Shown: positions 7,706 through 16,055 of the stretch, piece after piece
How positions within the stretch are numbered: position 1 is the first letter of the stretch
Layout of the letters: every line of letters starts with the position of its first letter
NCBI RefSeq assembly: GCF_005048855.1
Contig: NZ_SUME01000002.1
Location: forward strand, 539,057 to 603,056
Direction: 5' to 3'
Source of the DNA: Sphingobacterium olei
GTDB taxonomy: Bacteria > Bacteroidota > Bacteroidia > Sphingobacteriales > Sphingobacteriaceae
Length of the DNA: 64,000 nucleotides
Program-made: the position numbers and the translations under genes
The notes under the pieces: generated by a model
What the model saw: the letters and a program-made list of their open reading frames with translations, nothing else
Told to the model about the DNA's origin: nothing
The model's database searches: none

Positions 7706-10450
7706 TTACAGTTTAGTTTCTTGATAATACCCAAATAAATCGTCCAAATCATCTCCCTGATTGTCAATATCGGCATTATAAGGATGCAATAATTCGTTAT
7801 CATCCACAAATCCTAAAATCACAGCTTCTCCTTTAGGTAATTTAAGTTCATGTTGACCGGCAGGAAAAGAATAGGTGTGTATGTCGATCATCGGCATATA
7901 TTGCATCCGCATTGCATTACGGATCTTCGTTTCCGCCTGTCCGTAGTCATTCGCTGAAGCATCAATTTCCAACACCGGTTTTGGCGCAAAAACTTTATCC
8001 GTACTATTAAAATATCCGACCAATACCTTCACATCTTGTTTGCTTTCAAATTTCAGCGAATAGCCATTTAATTTTTGATCTTCGGAGTTAACCGTAACCG
8101 CCTGCAGGCCTTCCAGTTCTTCCGGCAGATGAGTCACAACCAGCTCTTGATCCACGTACAATTTGGCTCCCTTCTTTAAAGGGGTAAAATGCGCATTGCT
8201 CAACAACTTCGCCTCGCTACTTACATACTGTTTACTTTCCTCCTCTTTCGCATCTCCTGTATTGGATAAAGAATCGATCGCCAATTTAAAGTTATTCAAT
8301 TCTGTTTCAAAAACAGGTAAGACTTCCGTCCAATGTTTAAAAGTTGCATCTACGCCTCGTAAAGGTATTTTACGTTGCTTTGTTTGCATGCTATTGGCAT
8401 ATAGATAAGAATCCGCTGTCAAATTTGTTAGTATGCTATAGGCTGCTAAACTCTTCTCTAAATCAGGAACGGCAGCCCGTAAGGATTCGACCTCCCGGGT
8501 ATATTTATAGGCGAGTACCTGAACGGCTGCTTTTACCTTATAGCTATAATGGTCAGCCATAGCTTTATGAATATACACATCATTTAACAAACGTTTAAAT
8601 TCGTTAGTATTCTTACTTGCTTCACCGATCTGCTCCACCAGTTCTACGGCTTTTTTTCCATGATTAACAATTTCATCGGCCACCTGAATGGGTGTCTCCC
8701 CAATATGGGGTTCACTTTTGAATTGCTTTTCTGCATACTCAATGATCATTTCTCCTTCGGGTGCTTCCGATTCATATAACAAAGTAAAGAGACCATACCG
8801 AAAAGGGCTGATCAGTTGTGTCATAAGCATACCCAATGTGGAGGTCTGCCTATTACCATCGGTAATACCGAATCGCCGTAAAATCTTGGGAGATATCTCT
8901 CCTATTTCTTCCAACGCCATCAACAGTTTACGCGCATTCTGCTCCGTAATACCGTAATATTCTTTCAGTTGATTGGACCAAAAAACCTGTTCTTCTTCTT
9001 TGCTGCGATCCACCTTCCAGGCATACCTTGCCCATGCTTGGTACCATACCCAATCCCGATCTACTTGCAGCAATCGCTCCTCCGTTTTGTCTGCGGTATA
9101 GGGCCAATCCCAATACGAAGCCTGTGGATAAATGTGGATACCATTGGAATGGTAGATGTCGTGCATGGCGTGTACGGATTTCTGAATAAAATCCGGCGAT
9201 GCATAACGAAATGGTTCTAAATTTGCCAAGATATGTACATTCTGTATGTGTACAGTTCCCATCGCACTGAGGCTCCGATGGAGCTCCGCCCATTTTCCAC
9301 GGGGTGCATATGTCGTAAGTGCTTCCCCATTATATTTGGCCATCGTATACAGATTTTTATATATTGACAGGGATTCTTTCATCACCGCCGGTGCATCCGT
9401 GTCGTGTGCCCGCAATACAATAGGCGGCTCTATTGTACTGCCAATTGCGTTCAGCCCATCTTTCACTCCGGGGATAATGGTCTTCGTAAACCAATCAATA
9501 TCATCTTGGCCTACGCCTTCCATCGCTTCTCCCAATGTAACCAGCAGACCTACATTTGGATATTTTTCTACAAAAGCAGCAATGGACTTACGCGTATAAT
9601 CGGATATCAATGGGGTAATAACACGGTTTCTTTCCTGTGTCTTTAGGTTGTGTTTTTCAGCAAAAGGCTTGGGTAATATAATATTATAAAACATCTGAAT
9701 TACCCAGATACCTCGCTTATTGGCCTCCTGTGTTAAAAATCCAAACATTTCCTCGTTCTTGGCAAACGTTTCATCATCCACTTCCAGTGCATACGGATAA
9801 TCTTTCAACTTTACCAATGAGGAAAAAGGATGTCCATTCCATAAATATAAGGTGTTGTATTTATTATCCAACATCATATCCAAATAGTTCAGCCAAAGCT
9901 CTTTATCATAAAACCAGGGGAAAAGATCTTCGGTATACGGATATTCATAAACATCTCGTCCGGGGAGATAGTCCGTTTTCTGCATACCAATAGCGGTACC
10001 CCGCAGTACCATTTCAGGCGCATCATGATGGGCTATCGCTTTTCTATCGCTATAAAGGCTTTGATTAACCACCTCGAGACAGCCGTACAGGAGGCCGGCT
10101 TCATCTTTTCCAATGATCAACAATGGAGATGACGCATCTTTTCTATAAACTACGAAAGACTCTTTGCTTTCCAATGTATTTAAAAGTGCAATAGGCACCA
10201 TTTTGCTCACCTTCGAGGTGGGTGTAACTAACCCCAATATCACATCATCACCACGTAGAGAACGGTCGGGCTGGAATGACTTACGCGCATTTGCATCTAT
10301 ACCTAGAAAACTACCTAAACGCTCCACACTATAATTAAAACGCTCCATATTACTGACACCCTGCGTTGAGAAAAATAAATTCTTTCCACCAGCGCTTAAG
10401 TCAAATACGGACAGAAAAACGAAGGAAATTATCAATAAAAGCCGTCTCAT
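7706..10450 (-). CDS. Large secreted glycoside hydrolase, GH67/GH20-like architecture, family uncertain
   Basis: 914 residues if started at the ATG at 10450, which gives a clean signal peptide (MRRLLLIISFVFLSVFDLSA); an in-frame ATG at 10471 would add seven residues. Residues about 25-140 look like the alpha/beta domain that precedes the barrel in GH67, GH84 and GH20 enzymes (VILGLVTP, LLIIGKDEAGLLYGCLEVV). A TIM barrel follows (YNTLYLWNGHPFSSL, VGLLVTLGEAMEG, HIYPQASYWDWPYT), then helices and a C-terminal beta domain. Glu in TLGEAMEG is a plausible catalytic residue. I do not recognise the family for certain: an alpha-glucuronidase/alpha-galacturonidase type (GH67, GH115 or GH138-like) would suit the pectin context. 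First gene of the operon; a shared upstream element lies 93 bases from this start. Confidence 0.7.
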   Translation of the reverse strand: MRRLLLIISFVFLSVFDLSAGGKNLFFSTQGVSNMERFNYSVERLGSFLGIDANARKSFQPDRSLRGDDVILGLVTPTSKVSKMVPIALLNTLESKESFVVYRKDASSPLLIIGKDEAGLLYGCLEVVNQSLYSDRKAIAHHDAPEMVLRGTAIGMQKTDYLPGRDVYEYPYTEDLFPWFYDKELWLNYLDMMLDNKYNTLYLWNGHPFSSLVKLKDYPYALEVDDETFAKNEEMFGFLTQEANKRGIWVIQMFYNIILPKPFAEKHNLKTQERNRVITPLISDYTRKSIAAFVEKYPNVGLLVTLGEAMEGVGQDDIDWFTKTIIPGVKDGLNAIGSTIEPPIVLRAHDTDAPAVMKESLSIYKNLYTMAKYNGEALTTYAPRGKWAELHRSLSAMGTVHIQNVHILANLEPFRYASPDFIQKSVHAMHDIYHSNGIHIYPQASYWDWPYTADKTEERLLQVDRDWVWYQAWARYAWKVDRSKEEEQVFWSNQLKEYYGITEQNARKLLMALEEIGEISPKILRRFGITDGNRQTSTLGMLMTQLISPFRYGLFTLLYESEAPEGEMIIEYAEKQFKSEPHIGETPIQVADEIVNHGKKAVELVEQIGEASKNTNEFKRLLNDVYIHKAMADHYSYKVKAAVQVLAYKYTREVESLRAAVPDLEKSLAAYSILTNLTADSYLYANSMQTKQRKIPLRGVDATFKHWTEVLPVFETELNNFKLAIDSLSNTGDAKEEESKQYVSSEAKLLSNAHFTPLKKGAKLYVDQELVVTHLPEELEGLQAVTVNSEDQKLNGYSLKFESKQDVKVLVGYFNSTDKVFAPKPVLEIDASANDYGQAETKIRNAMRMQYMPMIDIHTYSFPAGQHELKLPKGEAVILGFVDDNELLHPYNADIDNQGDDLDDLFGYYQETKL

Positions 10451-10542
10451 ATAAATTATTTCTCTATACATCTATTATAATACCCTACAAAAAAGAATAA
10501 AACTACTCCCCTTACTTTGATTGTGTAAGTGGAATCTGTTTA

Positions 10543-10596
10543 AATACATTTATTATAATTGTCAACTCAAAAAAACGCAATTTTGTGCTTTTATTC
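10543..10596 (-). promoter_or_regulatory. Two-block upstream element shared with the GH43 operon
   Basis: Block A (10543-10560) reads AATACATTTATTATAATT on the plus strand and differs by one base from 36794-36811. Block B (10566-10596) begins CTCAAAAAAACGC, runs through TTTTGT and ends TTATTC; a similar block lies at 36825-36848. Both copies lie upstream of minus-strand hydrolase operons, 93 and 97 bases from the start codons. This could be an operator of the hybrid regulator or a shared promoter. Confidence 0.55.
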
Positions 10597-10761
10597 CTGT
10601 TTATAATTATCTACTTATAACAAGATGTTATCATAAGCTAACCCTAAATTAAGCCATTATTCTATATTTGGAGATAATATTTAATCAAATTTAGATCAAC
10701 TATGCGCATGATATGAACTTAATTTTTTCATTTTTTAAGCGCGATTAGCTCAAAAAAACGC

Positions 10762-10769
10762 TATCTTTC
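10762..10769 (+). promoter_or_regulatory. Candidate -7 box for the 10796 gene
   Basis: TATCTTTC matches seven of eight positions of the Bacteroidota TAnnTTTG box, 26 bases before the ATG. There is only a T-rich stretch and no clear TTTG at the -33 position. Confidence 0.35.
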
Positions 10770-10795
10770 CACATTGACACGCTAAAATTTACACA

Positions 10796-11551
10796 ATGAA
10801 AAAATTAAGTTCCTTATTGTTACTAGTCTGTTTTACCATTTATACACATGCGCAAGAAAAAGTATTATTGCGTCTAGCTCCTCAACAGGGAGAAACGAAA
10901 ATGTATGAAATGATCATGAAATCGGATATAGAAGGTCCACAAAGTATGATCATGGATATGAACATGGGTTTAACGATGACAGCAACAGACGTTACTCCCG
11001 AAACGATAACATACGAATCCAAATATGTAAAAATACGTACGGATATCAACGCTGGAATGATGACGATCTCGTATGACTCGGAGAAAGCAGCAGAAAACCA
11101 AATGGAAGAAATGATGGCCTCCCAATTCAAACCGCTATTGGAAAGCACACTTTCGATCGTGATGGACAAAAAAGCAAAGGTCATCAGCATGGATTTTCCG
11201 AATGTTCCGGAAGAAGCATTTGATAGGGGCAGCATACAAGGGATGTCCGTTTCTTTCCCTGAACATGAAATTGCTATTGGAACGTCTTGGGAATCAGAAA
11301 TTGAATTACAACAATTAGGCGCCAAGGGTACAACAACCAACACGTTGGCTGAGAAAACAGCGGACGGATATCGTATCGACGTTTCAGGAACATACACCGA
11401 TGCCAATGGCAATTCGATTGGTACGGCAACGGGGCATTACGTTCTGGATTCAAAAACTTTTTTCACGAAGACCTCTAATGTTACATCTGAAATGGAGTTT
11501 CAAGGATCAAAAATTACATCTATAGTAGAATTAAGAGAGGTAAATAAATAG
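10796..11551 (+). CDS. Secreted protein of unknown function, DUF6263-like
   Basis: A 251-residue protein with a clear signal peptide (MKKLSSLLLLVCFTIYTHAQ). The mature part is predicted beta-rich, with an unusually methionine-rich stretch near residues 45-65 (SMIMDMNMGLTMT) and 95-105 (NQMEEMMASQ). The pattern of opening strands (RLAPQQGETKMYEM), a central SFPEHEIAIGTSWESEIEL segment and a closing GHYVLDSKTFFTK segment resembles the DUF6263 family of Bacteroidota envelope proteins, whose role is unknown. It stands alone between a divergent hydrolase operon and gcvH, which is convergent with it across a shared terminator. Family assignment is from memory and moderately sure; no enzymatic motif is seen. 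Confidence 0.7.
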   Translation: MKKLSSLLLLVCFTIYTHAQEKVLLRLAPQQGETKMYEMIMKSDIEGPQSMIMDMNMGLTMTATDVTPETITYESKYVKIRTDINAGMMTISYDSEKAAENQMEEMMASQFKPLLESTLSIVMDKKAKVISMDFPNVPEEAFDRGSIQGMSVSFPEHEIAIGTSWESEIELQQLGAKGTTTNTLAEKTADGYRIDVSGTYTDANGNSIGTATGHYVLDSKTFFTKTSNVTSEMEFQGSKITSIVELREVNK

Positions 11552-11565
11552 TTATATTCCTACAT

Positions 11566-11607
11566 AACATAAAAGGCCTTTCAAAAAATTGAAAGGCCTT
11601 TTATGTT
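11566..11607. terminator. Bidirectional terminator between the 10796 gene and gcvH
   Basis: A perfect 19-bp stem (11566-11584 with 11589-11607) around a 4-base AAAA loop. The arms contain AAAAGGCCTTT, so each strand ends in a T-run. It lies between two converging genes, 15 bases after one stop and 13 before the other. Confidence 0.9.
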
Positions 11608-11620
11608 AAAATTCGTATGA

Positions 11621-12001
11621 TTAAGCGTTCACTTCAGATTTGTAAGCATCTGCAGTTAATAAACCGTCGATATCTGCTGGGTTTGCTAATTTTACACGGA
11701 TAATCCATCCTTCGCCATAGGGATCAGAATTTACGAGTTCAGGAGAAGCATCAATTGCATCATTGATGGCTAACACCGTAGCTGTAGTTGGCATGAATAA
11801 ATCTGAAACAGTTTTCACGGCTTCGATTGTACCAAACACCTCATTTGCTGCCACTTCCTCTCCTACAGTATTGATATCGACAAATACGATATCGCCTAAT
11901 TCACGTTGTGCAAAGTCTGTAATACCAATTACAGCCTCATCTCCTTCTACACGAACCCACTCGTGATCCTTTGTGTATTTTAATTCTGCTGGAAAATTCA
12001 T
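11621..12001 (-). CDS. gcvH: Glycine cleavage system H protein
   Basis: A 126-residue lipoyl carrier protein that shuttles the methylamine group between the P and T proteins of the glycine cleavage system in the cytoplasm. Seen: [35 protein letters not shown] at the start of the family domain and Lys63 in [12 protein letters not shown], the lipoylation site. The ATG at 12001 was chosen because [15 protein letters not shown] is the normal family N-terminus; the longer frame to 12097 would add 32 unrelated residues and overlap anmK. A good promoter lies just upstream. gcvP is 33 kb away in this window and gcvT is not seen here. Confidence 0.96.
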   Translation of the reverse strand: MNFPAELKYTKDHEWVRVEGDEAVIGITDFAQRELGDIVFVDINTVGEEVAANEVFGTIEAVKTVSDLFMPTTATVLAINDAIDASPELVNSDPYGEGWIIRVKLANPADIDGLLTADAYKSEVNA

Positions 12002-12018
12002 TTTGTTTTGTTTTTTTC

Positions 12019-12050
12019 CAAACTTAGATAAAATTGCTTTTTTTAACAAA
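12019..12050 (-). promoter_or_regulatory. gcvH promoter
   Basis: Read on the minus strand: TTTG (12050-12047), a 20-base spacer, then TAAGTTTG (12026-12019). This matches the Bacteroidota primary sigma consensus TTTG / TAnnTTTG at both boxes. The -7 box ends 17 bases before the gcvH ATG, giving a short leader. Confidence 0.75.
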
Positions 12051-12067
12051 TAATAGTTTCTGGTTTT

Positions 12068-12075
12068 TATATTTA
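12068..12075 (+). promoter_or_regulatory. Candidate -7 box for anmK, 4 bases from ATG
   Basis: TATATTTA matches seven of eight consensus positions and is followed by TGGA and the anmK ATG. No good -33 box is seen. If used, transcription would start at or inside the start codon. Confidence 0.3.
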
Positions 12076-12079
12076 TGGA

Positions 12080-13276
12080 ATGAATTCTCAAATCCAAAAG
12101 CTTTACGACATCGGTAATAAGCGCGAACGCTTAATCATAGGTCTAATGTCGGGCACCTCCCTAGATGGATTAGATATTGCGCTCTGCCGCATCCAGAATA
12201 GCGGTACGGATACCCAACTTGATCTTCTTCATTTTGCTACGCTGGAATATACTTCTGATTTCCGAAAAAAAATACGTGGTGTTTTTGCAAAACGAGAAAT
12301 CGATCAACAGTTATTATGCGGATTAAACTCCTTTATCGGTGTTGAACATGCGGGTTTGATCAACCGGGCCTTAAACGAATGGAATATGGAGGCCAGCCAA
12401 ATCGATCTTATCGCAAGCCATGGTCAAACCGTATTTCATGCACCACAGATATTGACTAAAGATCCATCCCTTCCCAACAGCACACTGCAAATCGGAGATG
12501 GGGATCACATCGCTGTTCATACGGGGATCATTACGGTATCCGATTTCCGACAAAAGCATATTGCCGCCGGAGGCGAAGGAGCACCTTTAGCGGCTTACGG
12601 CGATTATTTATTGTTTACAGATGAAGTAGAAAACCGTATTCTACTAAATATCGGTGGAATATCGAACTTTACCTTCCTGCCTCATACTAACAGTGATCTA
12701 AAATCTTTTGCAACAGACCTTGGTCCGGGCAACACGATCATGAACCAATATGTGGCGGCACATTACGGGATAGAAATGGATAAGGATGGAAAGATTGCGA
12801 AACAAGGCACGATCCGTTATGAATTACTATCGGCTTTAATGGCCGAAGAATTTTTACAGCAGGACTTCCCGAAAACAACAGGACCGGAGCTGTTCAACCT
12901 CGACTATTTAAGCCAGATACAACAAGAAACAAATACAGGCTCGCTAAGCCATCCGGATGTGTTAGCTACGCTCAATGCCTTTTCGGCAAAAGCTATTACA
13001 GCGTCAATTCTGAAAGTGACGAAAGGGCTTGAAAATGTAGCCGTATATATTAGCGGAGGCGGTATTCACAATCCGCTGCTAATGGAAAATATCCGTCAGG
13101 ATCTTCCTTTGTTGAAAATCGAATCCATGCAGCAAATAAATATGAATCCCGACGCGAAAGAGGCCTGTTTATTTGCCCTGCTCGCAAACGAAACAGTGGC
13201 CGGGAGCCCAGAGCATGTCGATAACATTAAAAATTCTCCGGCAATCTGTATGGGTAAGATTAGTTTTCCTAGCTAG
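12080..13276 (+). CDS. anmK: Anhydro-N-acetylmuramic acid kinase
   Basis: A 398-residue cytoplasmic enzyme that opens and phosphorylates 1,6-anhydro-MurNAc to MurNAc-6-phosphate in peptidoglycan recycling. Seen: [18 protein letters not shown] at residues 20-37, the ATP-binding opening of the family; ASHGQTVFH near 113; [13 protein letters not shown] near 190; [13 protein letters not shown] near 215; and [16 protein letters not shown] near 330, the second phosphate-binding segment. Length fits the family (about 360-390). It is divergent from gcvH with only 78 bases between the starts, and followed by a hairpin at 13304. No MurQ etherase is seen nearby. Confidence 0.95.
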   Translation: MNSQIQKLYDIGNKRERLIIGLMSGTSLDGLDIALCRIQNSGTDTQLDLLHFATLEYTSDFRKKIRGVFAKREIDQQLLCGLNSFIGVEHAGLINRALNEWNMEASQIDLIASHGQTVFHAPQILTKDPSLPNSTLQIGDGDHIAVHTGIITVSDFRQKHIAAGGEGAPLAAYGDYLLFTDEVENRILLNIGGISNFTFLPHTNSDLKSFATDLGPGNTIMNQYVAAHYGIEMDKDGKIAKQGTIRYELLSALMAEEFLQQDFPKTTGPELFNLDYLSQIQQETNTGSLSHPDVLATLNAFSAKAITASILKVTKGLENVAVYISGGGIHNPLLMENIRQDLPLLKIESMQQINMNPDAKEACLFALLANETVAGSPEHVDNIKNSPAICMGKISFPS

Positions 13277-13303
13277 CGCTTTCTTACCGCATGCAGGTAT
13301 TGC

Positions 13304-13325
13304 GAATTTGCAGATTTGCAAATTC
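13304..13325 (+). terminator. Hairpin after anmK
   Basis: A perfect 9-bp stem GAATTTGCA / TGCAAATTC with a GATT loop, followed by CACATTTTT on the plus strand. It lies between the converging anmK and DUF2461 genes. Confidence 0.6.
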
Positions 13326-13331
13326 ACATTT

Positions 13332-13994
13332 TTAACTATCAATGGCCTCATGAATGAATACCTTGAACGGATAGATATCTTTGCAGGTATTGATAACCTT
13401 ATCTAAGGCATCAGGATTTTGCATTTCTTCGTCGGAAAACTGTTTATATAGAATAAAACTCTTGAGTTTCAATAATTCGATATTGGGATCGTTAGGATCA
13501 TAGCCTGCTGGTGGACGTACCAATTTGTCTTCTTGAGACAAATCTTCTGGTTTCCATCCTCCCGCTGCTAGCGCATTGACAAATTCAACGGCATTGTAAT
13601 CAATTTCTTGACGGATCGCATCTAGATGCTCTTTTTTAGGTCTCCAGTAGCCCGCGGCTAAAAAGTTATTCCCCGATTCAATATGAACATAATACTCCGG
13701 TCCATCTAATTTACGACCATCAATCGATATACCTGCCGCCAACCAGCTTTTATACGGTGTCTTGTCTTTCGAAAATCGGATGTCTCTATAAATCCGAAAC
13801 ATGCATTTAGAAGCTTTGATATCGGTATTGATCTGCAGATCAAACTCCGACAACCGCTGAATCATGGCTTCGATAAATTCCTTTACATTCTGATTAGCGA
13901 GATCGTACTCTTCTTTATGTTCCTGAAACCATTCTCTCGAGTTATTTTTTTTGAGGTTGCTTAGAAATGAAAAGGTAGATGAGCGAATAACCAT
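13332..13994 (-). CDS. DUF2461 domain protein
   Basis: A 220-residue cytoplasmic protein of the DUF2461 (TIGR02453-like) family, function unknown. Seen: the family opening FSFLSNLKKNNSREWFQEHKEEY, the conserved core MFRIYRDIRFSKDKTPYKSW near residues 68-87, and the ESGNNFLAAGYWRPKKEHLDAIR segment near 110. Full-length with no signal peptide. It stands alone: anmK converges on it from the left, and the lipid/protease operon ends 85 bases upstream of its start. Nothing in the context suggests a role. Confidence 0.85.
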   Translation of the reverse strand: MVIRSSTFSFLSNLKKNNSREWFQEHKEEYDLANQNVKEFIEAMIQRLSEFDLQINTDIKASKCMFRIYRDIRFSKDKTPYKSWLAAGISIDGRKLDGPEYYVHIESGNNFLAAGYWRPKKEHLDAIRQEIDYNAVEFVNALAAGGWKPEDLSQEDKLVRPPAGYDPNDPNIELLKLKSFILYKQFSDEEMQNPDALDKVINTCKDIYPFKVFIHEAIDS

Positions 13995-14079
13995 AAGTAG
14001 ATATTAGATTTGAGATATTAGACTAATAATTCAAAATTAAATTAAAAAAGCATAGTATTAAATTATTCTAAATTCTTAA

Positions 14080-14880
14080 TTATTGAATGAGTAACAAAAA
14101 AATAAAAACCAATGGCGCAGCAATCAACAATCCATCAAAACGGTCAAGTAAACCTCCATGTCCGGGTAGAATCTTACCCGAATCTTTTACACCAAGGCTA
14201 CGTTTAAGCATGGATTCTACTAAATCCCCCAAAGTTCCAAAAACACCTATAATGATAGACATTGTCGCCCATTCCCATTTTTGCAATGAACCAAAATACT
14301 GTGCCAAATTAAGCGACACAAAAAAAGCCAGCACGATGCCTCCGATAAAACCCTCCCACGTTTTATTGGGCGAAATCCGTTCAAATAATTTGCGCTTCCC
14401 AAAACTCCTTCCTGCCAGATAGGCACCGGTATCATTAGACCATAATATAATCATGAAGCCCAACGGAATATACGGATTGTATTCGCCTTGGATAAACCCC
14501 AATGAAAGGAAGAATAAAAAAGGAAAACTCGCATATATCACACCGAGAAAGGTGTACGCAATATCATGAAATGGCTGTGCATGTTTTTGAAATAAGGATA
14601 CAATGAATACCGCAGAAAATAACGGTACGAATAACCAAACTTCATTCAACGGAATAATGCCGAGACAATATAGACTTACTAAACTTCCGAGTACCACAGC
14701 GGTAATTAACCCTACGCTTATATGGGGTCGCAAGACATCGCTTTTCACCATGCCGTAAAATTCAAATAAACACCATGTACCCAGCAAACTAAAAAAAGCA
14801 ACAAAACTATATTGACCTAATAATATAGCGCCAATCACAACGGCTATGAAAAAAAATCCGGTAATAGCTCTAGTTAGCAT
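14080..14880 (-). CDS. cdsA: Phosphatidate cytidylyltransferase
   Basis: A 266-residue integral membrane enzyme making CDP-diacylglycerol from phosphatidate and CTP for phospholipid synthesis. It has about seven to eight hydrophobic segments and the C-terminal CdsA signature: GKRKLFERISPNKTWEGFIGG near 165-185 and SMLKRSLGVKDSGKILPGHGGLLDRFDGL near 225-252. The start at 14880 was chosen because the longer frame begins with GTG and MLTRAITGFFFIAVV is the normal family N-terminus. This ATG overlaps the end of the DUF2007 gene by 11 bases, so translation is probably coupled. It is the last gene of a three-gene operon. A diverged second CdsA-like protein lies at 61525. Confidence 0.95.
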   Translation of the reverse strand: MLTRAITGFFFIAVVIGAILLGQYSFVAFFSLLGTWCLFEFYGMVKSDVLRPHISVGLITAVVLGSLVSLYCLGIIPLNEVWLFVPLFSAVFIVSLFQKHAQPFHDIAYTFLGVIYASFPFLFFLSLGFIQGEYNPYIPLGFMIILWSNDTGAYLAGRSFGKRKLFERISPNKTWEGFIGGIVLAFFVSLNLAQYFGSLQKWEWATMSIIIGVFGTLGDLVESMLKRSLGVKDSGKILPGHGGLLDRFDGLLIAAPLVFIFLLLIQ

Positions 14881-15100
14881 CTTCTGGATTATAAGAAGTT
14901 GTACCGTAGTCACCGATTAAGGCTTCTGCTTCTTGCACATGTTCTTGTGGCACATATAATTCTATTTTCCCAAATAAATAGGAAGAATCCTGCTTATTTA
15001 GCAACACCGCTTCTACTCCGTTCTCTTCCAGCATTTGCTTTACGATTTCGCTTTCAATAGCGTTGTTATACGATTTTATCTTAATCCAACCTTTCTCCAT
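14870..15100 (-). CDS. DUF2007 small protein (putative signal-transducing protein)
   Basis: A 76-residue protein with the DUF2007 pattern: IKIKSYNNAIESEIVKQMLEENGVEAVLLNK then IELYVPQEHVQEAEALI, a ferredoxin-like alpha/beta fold close to GlnB-type domains. No transmembrane segment. It overlaps the end of the CPBP protease gene by 20 bases and the start of cdsA by 11, making the three genes one translationally coupled unit. The function of the family is not known; being wedged between a membrane protease and a phospholipid enzyme hints at a membrane-linked regulatory role, which is only inference. Confidence 0.85.
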   Translation of the reverse strand: MEKGWIKIKSYNNAIESEIVKQMLEENGVEAVLLNKQDSSYLFGKIELYVPQEHVQEAEALIGDYGTTSYNPEDAN

Positions 15101-16016
15101 CTATTACTCTATTTTGATGTACATGTTTATAAAAATACCAGCCTATTACAGCAGTAAGTACTAAACTGCCAAGATACACAATTATTGGATAGGTTTCACT
15201 AGCCTGCAGATCTGCATAGGTCTTCCCCTGTCTAGTGTATACGTATGCCAACACCGTAACCGATGCATTATTTAGAAAATGACAAATAATAGGGATCCAA
15301 ATATTGCGCGACCAAACCAGCATATATCCAAAAAAAACACCCAGTATCAATCGCGGGAAAAAACCATAAAACTGCACATGAATGGCACTAAATATAATTG
15401 CCGTTACCCAAACCGTGATATGGTGATTTTTGAATACCCGTTGAAAAATATGCTGAAGTGATCCACGGAAAAAGTACTCTTCGGCAATAGCAGGTAGTAC
15501 TGCCATGATCAAGATATTGAGCAGCAACAAACCTATACTGTCTACCATGACGATATTCTGCGTAAGAACGGCCATGTTATCTTCCTGTGCACGCATCCAA
15601 TTTTCCAACCCATCCATAGAAACTGGCAATTGCATACGCATATTCCACTCCCCAATAAGCTGCATCAATGGCGCAAAAGCGAATAATAGCACCGCAGCTA
15701 ATATGTAGTTCTTTATGTTCCCAATTTCTTTTGCCGGGAAATAGGTGTAATAGCTTTCTATTTTTTGCAAGAAAATTGCTGGTAATAGAAATGTACTGAT
15801 AGAACTGCTTGCCAGCAATAAATACAAAAAGGTGGGGTTACTATTGTTTGTATAAATCGAATTACTATCGTTAATGATTGTTTCCCAATCTCCGGTAATC
15901 ATAATACTGCCTACGAGTACAATCACCTGTACCGCAATGCTTAAACCGATGGTAAGCCCCACTAAAATAAGGAGCGACTTCCATGGTGAGTTCGGTGATA
16001 CCATATATTCATTCAT
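15081..16016 (-). CDS. CPBP-family intramembrane metalloprotease
   Basis: A 311-residue multi-pass membrane protein of the CPBP (Abi/CAAX protease, Rce1-like) family. Seen: about eight hydrophobic segments; motif 1 Glu179-Glu180-x3-Arg184 in AIAEEYFFRGSLQH; motif 2 FSAIHVQFYGFFPRLILGVFFGYM with the metal-binding His; and motif 3 CHFLNNASV with His and Asn. These are the known zinc-ligand and catalytic residues. Substrates of the bacterial family are mostly unknown. It is the first gene of the operon with DUF2007 and cdsA. A promoter-like pair sits directly upstream, its -7 box only 4 bases from the ATG. Confidence 0.92.
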   Translation of the reverse strand: MNEYMVSPNSPWKSLLILVGLTIGLSIAVQVIVLVGSIMITGDWETIINDSNSIYTNNSNPTFLYLLLASSSISTFLLPAIFLQKIESYYTYFPAKEIGNIKNYILAAVLLFAFAPLMQLIGEWNMRMQLPVSMDGLENWMRAQEDNMAVLTQNIVMVDSIGLLLLNILIMAVLPAIAEEYFFRGSLQHIFQRVFKNHHITVWVTAIIFSAIHVQFYGFFPRLILGVFFGYMLVWSRNIWIPIICHFLNNASVTVLAYVYTRQGKTYADLQASETYPIIVYLGSLVLTAVIGWYFYKHVHQNRVIDGERLD

Positions 16017-16020
16017 AATT

Positions 16021-16049
16021 TAAAGGTAGCTATTATTTTAAAAAACAAA
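16021..16049 (-). promoter_or_regulatory. Candidate promoter of the CPBP-DUF2007-cdsA operon
   Basis: On the minus strand: TTTG (16049-16046), a 17-base spacer, TACCTTTA (16028-16021), then AATT and the ATG at 16016. This is a full -33 box and a 7-of-8 -7 box. The geometry implies a leaderless or nearly leaderless mRNA. Confidence 0.55.
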
Positions 16050-16055
16050 TACCAT

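Larger units (their letters stand above)
10451..10795. other. 345-bp divergent intergenic region between hydrolase operon and secreted-protein gene
   Basis: No gene is seen. The stretch holds the two-block element, an exact 13-base direct repeat CTCAAAAAAACGC at 10566-10578 and 10749-10761, a TATATTTG on the plus strand at 10673-10680 without a matching -33 box, and a -7-like TATCTTTC at 10762-10769 next to the plus-strand gene. It is strongly AT-rich. Confidence 0.6.

Noticed and set aside
10673..10680. TATATTTG box as promoter of the 10796 gene
   Set aside because: It is 115 bases upstream with no -33 box; the 7-of-8 box at 10762 is better placed.
12002..12097. Longer gcvH frame with 32 extra N-terminal residues
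   Set aside because: The extension is unlike GcvH, overlaps anmK and runs through the gcvH promoter.
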